A stretch of 64,000 bases of DNA from assembly GCA_963965975.1 (NCBI GenBank), contig OZ014423.1:930001-994000 (forward strand), in the 5' to 3' direction. Source of the DNA: Xestospongia bergquistia. Its lineage: Eukaryota; Porifera; Demospongiae; Haplosclerida; Petrosiidae. Both the position numbers and the translations under genes were made by a program. The notes under the pieces are model-generated. The model was not told the origin of the DNA, did no database searches, and saw nothing but the letters and a program-made list of their open reading frames with translations. Below, one piece after another: positions 57,233 to 64,000 of this stretch (position 1 is the stretch's first letter; every line of letters starts with the position of its first letter).

Positions 57233-60144
57233 ATGGCTGATTCATGGCAACTGGAAATTCTAAGGAGGTTAAGAGAGAGGAACAAAAACGAGACTGGCAG
57301 TTTCAGAGAACTGATTTTATCACGTAAGCTCCATAAACTCTCATATCATTACAACTGTTCACACTTACCTTTCTCCCTCACACACACCGACACACTCACT
57401 CAATTAGATGGTCGTCTGTTGGATCAGGTTGAAAGTCTTAAAAAAGACATTACTCGTTTGGAATATCAAAATAATGAACTTGAACGTGTATGTACTTACA
57501 TCATATTATCTAACATTGCATAATAATGATGTCACTTTGTGCAGGATATACAGAGAGAGGGTGTATTAGGAGGTTCTGTAGATGGAACCCCTCAAAATAA
57601 CAAACTTAACAAACGAATTGAAGAACTTCAAGATAAACTCATGAAAAAAATTGATGATCTATCTGAAGCTCATCGTGTCAATGTAGAGGTCAGAGGTCAT
57701 TTTATCTGTTATGTAGAGGGAGTGGGTGGGCTTTATATGTATAGACCACGCCTACTACATTCAGTGCTCAGTTCATATTAATAATTCCATAATGTATTAT
57801 ATCATTTAGACAATGTCTAAAGTGACAAATTTAAGCAGCGAAGTACGTAAAAAAGATGATGAATTAGCTAAAAAGGAAACAATGTTAGTCAATAACAAAT
57901 GAGATATTATTTGTTATTATAAATTATTAATTTATTTGGTATATAGTGAAAAGAATTTGTTAGCTACTCACAAAAAATTAGAAGAAAAAGTATCTCATCT
58001 TGAGGAAAACATTAAAATTAATAACACCATGCATAGTGTGAGTATTTATGAGTTCATGTTTAGTGCATGAATTATATCTGGTCTTTTCTAGAAATTAATG
58101 GATGAACATAGTGAGTTACAGGTGGAGTTTAATGCTCAAGAGAAAAAAGTAAAAGAGCTTCAGATAGAGAACGATCGTATAGTAAGTAGATGTCTGTGAC
58201 CATTCCTATAACTATCTTCTTTTGTCTCAAATCAGAGATCAGAATTACTCAAAATGAAAGCAGAGGAAGCAGAAAGAATGAACAAAACTACTGAAGCTGA
58301 AAAAGCGTATGTACAATACTAATAATCTTCATGTCTGAATATGTTTTGATGTTTTAGTGAACGAGACAGAATTATTAAGAAACAAATAGAAGAAGCTGCC
58401 AAGCCTAAATCACCTTTAAATTTGACAGATAGTCTTGGGTAAATTATGCTCACTAAATAGTAACTCTTATAAGTTATCCTGTAGTAAGATTTATCCGTCT
58501 AAAAGAAGTCCAAAGATGACATCAGTCACATCACCAGATATTATAGATCCTGGAGCAATCTATCCCTCTGTGATTCCTGAAAGAGTCTTCTTTTCCAATG
58601 TAAACTAATACCTTCTTCCTTTATCATATCCATCATTGTTCCTTTCTACATATTCTCTAGGATTCACATGATGGTGAAGTCAGTGCTCTTTCATTTAGTT
58701 TGGATGGTCAATTTTTGGCCACTGGTGGTGCAGATAAAGTTATTAAAATATGGAGTATTAGACCAACTGAAGGTACTCCAAATATACTGATAAATATACT
58801 GAAGTATACTACAGTATACTGACATAACTCAGTGTAATGCCCTCTTGTTTTCATAAACAGAAAAGATTGAGTGTGCTGTTCAACTTTATGGTTCAGGAGC
58901 TAGTATTATGTCTGTTCAATTTGATCATATGGTGAGTCATTGTATTTATTTACTGCTATACATTTAACAACACTTGGTATCTTCTCTATAGAACAAATTT
59001 ATATTAGCTGCTTCAAATGACTTTGCTACTAGACTTTGGACACTAGGAGATCAACGACCTAGAGTATGTTACATTGCACAGTTGTTAACTGTATGATAAT
59101 GTTTCTTCTTTAAAAGCATACTCTTACTGGTCATTCTGCGAAGGTCTTTAGTGCTAAGTTTATGGATGACAGTCAACGAGTGGTATGTTACAAATGCAAA
59201 TGTTCAAGACTGTTTCGTCTACCTTATATGTTATAGGTCACTGGTAGTCAGGACAAAACACTTAAGATTTGGGATCTCAAACAAAGAAGATGTGAGTTCT
59301 TTATAAAAAGTTAGATTGAATAATACTTCTTACAGGCATTAAGACTTTATTTGCTGGTTCCAGCTGTTGTGATTTAGTGCCTGCTCATGTTCTTGGGTAC
59401 ATCTTGTCTCTATAAATAGTTTGTAGTATTTATTTCATTCTGTCTCCCTAGCAACATGATCATTAGTGGTCATTGGGATAAGAAAATTAGGTTCTGGGAT
59501 CTGAGAGTCAGCAGTGTTAATCCAAGTCATGAATTAGCTTTACAAGGACGTGTGACATCACTCAGTTTGTTTCCTGGTACATGAGTAGAATCCCTTTTAA
59601 TTTGTTCTAATTAATGCCCTTTAGACCGTTTCATGTTACTATGTTCTACTAGAGATGATACATCACTTCGTCTGATTGACTTGAGGCAAAATGCAATCAC
59701 TTCAACATTCAGGTAGGAGGAGTCAAGATTGTCATATGATAAGTTGCGATATATTTTGTTCTATAGTGGATTTAATCTTAGTACTGACTGGTCTAGAGCT
59801 TGCTTCAGGTAAGGGTACTAAGGACATTCTTCTTCTTTTAATGTCTAATTCTCTCTTGTTACGATATTGGATTCAATTTTTTTCATACATTATGTAGTCC
59901 TGATGGTCAGTATGTGGCTGTGGGAGGATCAGATGGTACAATTTATATTTGGGAAGCATTGACTAGCCGTCCTCATAAAGTGAAAAAAGATTCATCTGCT
60001 CATAGGTAAGTCAATATTAGAATGTTCTGTTCATCTCTCTCCCTCTCTCTTAGTCGTGATATTGTAGCTTGTTGTTGGCATCCCAAAGGACAGATATTTG
60101 CATCAGTTGATAGAAGCAAAAAATTAGTATTGTGGAAACGATAG
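57233..60144 (+). CDS. ATG16L1: Autophagy protein ATG16L1, 20 exons
   Basis: ATG16L1 joins ATG12-ATG5 to direct LC3/ATG8 lipidation on forming autophagosomes. Exons: 57233-57323, 57408-57487, 57545-57688, 57810-57883, 57947-58037, 58092-58181, 58236-58306, 58358-58438, 58485-58599, 58661-58772, 58861-58931, 58992-59063, 59117-59182, 59237-59291, 59336-59396, 59452-59576, 59625-59712, 59767-59808, 59898-60005, 60054-60144. Phases agree: 575 residues (human 607). Residues 1-30 (SWQLEILRRLRERN, FRELIL) are the ATG5-binding helix. A coiled coil spans about 35-245, then SPKMTSVTSP linker with YPSVIPERVFF. WD40 repeats begin near 280 (SALSFSLDGQFLATGGADKV, SGHWDKKIRFWDLR, DGQYVAVGGSDGTIYIWE) and end at LVLWKR. 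It is a full animal-type protein, not the short fungal form without WD40. Confidence 0.95.
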
Positions 60145-60273
60145 ATTTACTGAAATTTTTAATGACATTGTTTATGTTGTAGCTATTTTAATAATATTCT
60201 GTGTATTGTTTATTATGCTGCACCGAATGTAATTTAATTATCAGTACCGAAATATTGAAATATAAGAGAATGT

Positions 60274-60292
60274 GGGGGGGGGGGGGGAGGTG
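60274..60292. repeat. Poly-G run
   Basis: A run of about 16 G downstream of ATG16L1. It may mark length uncertainty in the assembly. Confidence 0.8.
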
Positions 60293-60376
60293 TGCACAAA
60301 ACACACAACTATACGTTTCCTTGCATAATTTCTGATTACTTCCTTTCTTTTATAGTATTATCATAACTAATCCACA

Positions 60377-62029
60377 ATGGCACACGAAGAAGAAGATGAT
60401 ATGCTCCTAGATCAATTGACAGCTGAAGAAATAGCTGAACTGTCTGAACTTATAGACCCTGATGTATATAAGATTTCTCATAGTTGATTCATTTTTATAT
60501 AATTCTCTCCTATATACAGAATGATCTCTTACCAGCATCTGAAAGATTACCACCTCAAACTAAAAAGAAACCTTCAGGACCTTACAATCGAGAACATCTC
60601 TTGGAATATCTCAAAAAAGAGGCCAAGGTCATTTAAATATCATTACTGTCATTTCTTCCTTTGATATATACAGTGTAGTTATATATATATAATTACTTTT
60701 TTCTATTGTAATAGAATAGTTTTCAATCTAGTAGCCATTTAAGTCAAACTCTATAATATTAGGCAATATTGGTGTTGTTTGTACATGTGTACATGTATCT
60801 TTTTAATTTTGGTAGGAGTCAAAAGTTGGTGAGGACTATGTACCATTTATTCCCAAAGAAAAAGTTCCAGAGAAAACAGCTGTCAAATTAGAAGCTGCTA
60901 TTAAGAAAGATACCTATCTGTCAGAATTTGATGACATTTTGGATGAACTTGATGATGCTCAAATTGCAGAGATAGCTAGTATGTGTAAATTAGGAAATGC
61001 AATATTTATTCTCTCTCTCTCTCTCTCTTGTAGGAGAGCTTGGACTTCATGGCTTGATTACACAAGATCAAAGTAGAGGAGATTTTACTGCATCATCTTT
61101 ACCATCTTATCATCGTGATAAATTAAGTGAGTAACATTTATTACAAGTTTAATCATCTCTCTCTCAGACAAACTTCTCAGTGGCAAAGATGACGATGGTG
61201 AAGTTGAACATCAAGAATTAACTGAAGTTATTGACTCACTTGAACAAGATGATCCTTCTCTTTCTGAACTTAATTTAAACAATCATCCTCTGATTACTTC
61301 TCAACATATCTTTGATATCATCAGTGCTTTGGAAAACAATACACACATCACTAATGTATCATTGACAAATGTCAAATTTGATGATAATCATGCTGCTGTA
61401 AGTAATATTATTACTGATGTTTTTAATAACTCTTTACTGACTAAAATATTTAGCGCTTGGCTGAAATGTTGGAATCAAATAACACATTGACATCACTTAA
61501 CTTAGATTCTAATCGAATCACAATCGAAGGGATAAAGGTATTATATTTTGTTAAGAATTTGCTAATACGAATAACACCAGCTGGCATAAAATTAATTATG
61601 CCAGATGGTGTAACATAACAAGCTAATAGTTTGTGTTAAGAACAAATTATTAATGTTTTATATACACTCCTTTTGTAGGCAATTATGAAAGCACTTGTTG
61701 ACAATACGACACTTCAAGAGTTGAGACTATGTAACCAGGTCAGTGATATCAATGTCTGTCATCTCAGTATTTAACGGTTTTATTTGCTGTAGTATTATCG
61801 AAGTGGACATCGAGTTGAAGAGGAAATAGCCAAGCTATTAGAGAAGAATACTACACTAAAGAAATTTGGATATTCTTTTACTTCTAATGGACCTCGAATT
61901 GCAGCAGAGAAATGGATTATGAGAAATATTGATCTACGTAAGTTCCACATTGTTCCTGTTACACAATATTTATTATAAATGTGTCTGTTCTAATTAGAGA
62001 GGAAAAAAAGAGCACAAGAATCAATATGA
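60377..62029 (+). CDS. TMOD: Tropomodulin, 9 exons
   Basis: Tropomodulins cap actin filament pointed ends together with tropomyosin. Exons: 60377-60463, 60520-60627, 60816-60978, 61034-61126, 61168-61397, 61454-61537, 61679-61738, 61793-61937, 61998-62029. Phases agree: 333 residues (vertebrate about 359). The N-terminal part has [51 protein letters not shown] and YVPFIPKEK, matching the tropomyosin/actin-binding segment. The leucine-rich repeat cap follows ([57 protein letters not shown]). It lacks the long proline-rich and WH2 extension of leiomodin, so it is a true tropomodulin. It lies about 230 bp after ATG16L1. Confidence 0.94.
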
Positions 62030-62289
62030 GTATTCTTTCATCAATTAATCACATGATACGTCACATGACTTTACATCATAATACTTATTTTCCATTCTCC
62101 AGTTATTCTAGTTACATATTTGTGTTGTGCTATAAGAAGCACAGCCTGCTTTTAGTTCATTATAACAGTATATGTTACTTTTAAAGACTGTATATCTATT
62201 TAAACATAAATAATAGAGACACGTTATTTATACATAGTTTCCTCAGCCCCCAAAAGGCCTCCATAATGTACATATTTTTATAGGCAATT

Positions 62290-63639
62290 ATGAGTGAGCC
62301 ACACCCCCTTGCTTTCAGCAAGATGTTATCTGAGAGTGTAGCACTAGTAACTGGAGCAGCTCAAGGCATTGGTCTATGTACAGCTCGTCTTCTACTACAA
62401 GCTGGAGCTAAGGTAAACAGAATACACCCTCTGATATAGCTTGTACAAGTATCCTCATTGTTATATATTTTAGAGTTATGAAGTTTGATGGTAAAGGTCC
62501 ATCATATTATCAAAGCACTCTATAGTCTCGTCCCCAGATCTACTAGCAAGCTAAACTACTTTAGCTTGCTAGTAGGTCTGGGGACGAGACTAAGCATTCT
62601 ATAGTGTTAAAACTACATGTGGCTTTGTAAATATTATAGCTTTGGGGCATGGTACATCTGTTTATAATTTAACTTTTATATTAATAGGTTAGTGCTGTTG
62701 ATATTTCATCCAAACTAAAGAACACTTGTGAAGAACTAGGTCGTGAATTCAAGTCAGAAAATATTTTGTGTCTCACATGTGATGTCACAGATAATCAGAA
62801 CTTGGTAATAATATTTATCGTAACAAAATACTTAATACATTCATTGTTCTAGCGAAATGTATTTGAACAGACTCAGAACAAGTTTGGTTCACTAGATATA
62901 AATATAAATAATGCTGGATTTGGAGATGAAAGCAACTGGGAGAAAATGCTTCATGTCAATTTGGTAACTGGACTATTCTATAACTTATCTCTCTCTCTTT
63001 TATTGATACTTTGTAGTATGCAGTAATTCGAGGTACATATCTCGCTTTAGAACTCATGTCTCCTGAGAGAGGTGGTGTCGTTATTAATTTAGGATCAATG
63101 GCTGGTAAGTTTTCAATAAGTATAGCATTTTTATAGATTATTGTACATACATTAGGTTTGTATCCAGTGACATATGGTCCTGTATATTCTGCTAGTAAAC
63201 ATGGAGTGGTGGCTTTCTCAAGATCAATGAAGGTATGTCGCATCACATGACACCTCCTATAACAACATTATCTAGTATTATGCTGCTATGAGTAATATTC
63301 GTATTAACTGTGTCTGTCCTTATTTTGCTGAAACAACAATGGGAAGGACTGGTCTAGATTCTATGCCTGAAGTATTTAGAAATGAAGTTCTTAAAACAGG
63401 ACTGATCACGTAAGACCTCATATTGTCCATTGCTGATAGTTAATTGATATTAGTCCTTAATGACATTAAGCTGTAATAGTATTTTTATTGTCTTGTTAAA
63501 TAGACCTGAGAAAGTAGCTGAAGGTATAATGAAGTTAGTCACAGATACTACAAAGAATGGAGCTGTTATGAGGGTAACTCCACGTCAAGGTTTTTCATAT
63601 CATGTTTTTCAAGATGAAAGAAAGAAATCAAAACTATGA
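62290..63639 (+). CDS. Short-chain dehydrogenase, 15-hydroxyprostaglandin dehydrogenase-like, 7 exons
   Basis: HPGD enzymes oxidise the 15-hydroxyl of prostaglandins and related lipids with NAD. Exons: 62290-62412, 62688-62804, 62853-62963, 63017-63104, 63156-63232, 63276-63409, 63504-63639. Phases agree: 261 residues (human HPGD 266). The cofactor motif TGAAQGIG is near residues 21-28; Asp ending strand 2 (SAVDIS) predicts NAD preference. NNAG is at 99-102, catalytic Ser 144 (INLGSMAG) and Tyr157-x3-Lys161 (YSASK). The C-terminal NGAVMRVTPRQGF resembles HPGD 'NGAIMKITTSKGI'. Class and fold are firm; substrate is inference. An in-frame ATG at 62323 is an alternative start that would still keep the cofactor motif. 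Confidence 0.9.
62524..62591. repeat. Strong hairpin in the first HPGD-like intron, 32-bp arms
   Basis: AGTCTCGTCCCCAGATCTAC onward (62524-62555) pairs with 62560-62591 with one mismatch and a 4-nt loop (ctac). The GC-rich arms contrast with the surrounding DNA. Imperfect direct repeats (aagcactctatag / aagcattctatag) flank it, so it may be an inserted foldback element. Confidence 0.88.
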
Positions 63640-64000
63640 TACAAAAATACAAAGATCTTTAGAGACTGATTTTAATTTAGTATAAACTAAACATTACAGA
63701 CGTTAAACTAATCGTAGGATTTCCAGAGGTTAGAGTCAGCACAAAAATTGGTATATCACAAGTAAATAGAAATTCCATTAAAGGTTGAGATGGCAGTAAA
63801 TTGTCTCAAACAAGTCCGAAGTAGGAATACAATGTCAAGGACACAATGCTTTGTTGCAACAGTTGTAAGAGGCAAACAGTCACATAAGTCTTAATAAAAC
63901 GAGTGTTCAGTTAGATAGATAGTGAGAATTTTATTTCAGTAAGTAATGTATTGACAAAACAGTAAATTATAGCTTTCAAATATAAATGTCTCGTCCAGTT
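63640..64000. other. 3' flank, no gene seen
   Basis: No coding exon is recognised. An AATAAA on + at 63893-63898 and one on - near 63931-63936 could serve the HPGD-like gene and a convergent gene beyond the window. Confidence 0.4.

Noticed and set aside
62956-63246. - strand ORF of 96 codons
   Set aside because: It is antisense to exons of the HPGD-like gene, whose exons carry the catalytic motifs and join in phase.

Overview
This is AT-rich nuclear DNA of a metazoan. The genes have many short exons, mostly 40-250 bp introns with GT..AG borders, and little space between them. ASPM, ATG16L1, tropomodulin and a prostaglandin-dehydrogenase-like gene place it in animals. The compact style, codon use and divergence resemble a sponge such as Amphimedon; that assignment is inference.

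Region 1 (about 1-41 kb) is a duplication-rich accessory block. On the + strand I recognise many scattered, mostly broken exons of the Major Vault Protein (MVP) gene: repeat-domain, shoulder, cap-helix and C-terminal exons. They occur as at least seven partial, decayed copies. On the - strand are six intron-less paralogues of a small membrane-protein family I do not recognise, with a conserved C-terminal tail PIQC(T/S)..G..V.V..G(K/E)..YPPP. All six lie in the stretch equivalent to one MVP intron, between the exon for the 'LC.FLGPDF' strand and the 'SVPDF'/'SKIRG' exons. A likely reading is that an antisense gene nested in an MVP intron was amplified with its host, and the host copies then decayed. 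The same block holds a broken TRAF-family gene with extra copies of its 3' end, a dead hAT transposon with an 8-bp target duplication, a 440-bp inverted-repeat element, several minisatellites and several long perfect hairpins.

Region 2 (42.2-57.0 kb, - strand) is a complete ASPM (abnormal spindle) gene. I can join 23 coding exons in frame to 3,363 residues. It has two calponin-homology domains, a giant 7.3-kb exon of IQ calmodulin-binding motifs and a C-terminal helical-repeat domain. Inside the giant exon are about five near-identical 657-bp (219-residue) units in tandem.

Region 3 (57.2-63.6 kb, + strand) is a tight same-direction run: ATG16L1 (20 exons, 575 residues), tropomodulin (9 exons, 333 residues) and a 15-hydroxyprostaglandin-dehydrogenase-like SDR (7 exons, 261 residues). 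ASPM and ATG16L1 are divergent across about 230 bp, which must hold both promoters. I saw no tRNA, rRNA or CRISPR array.
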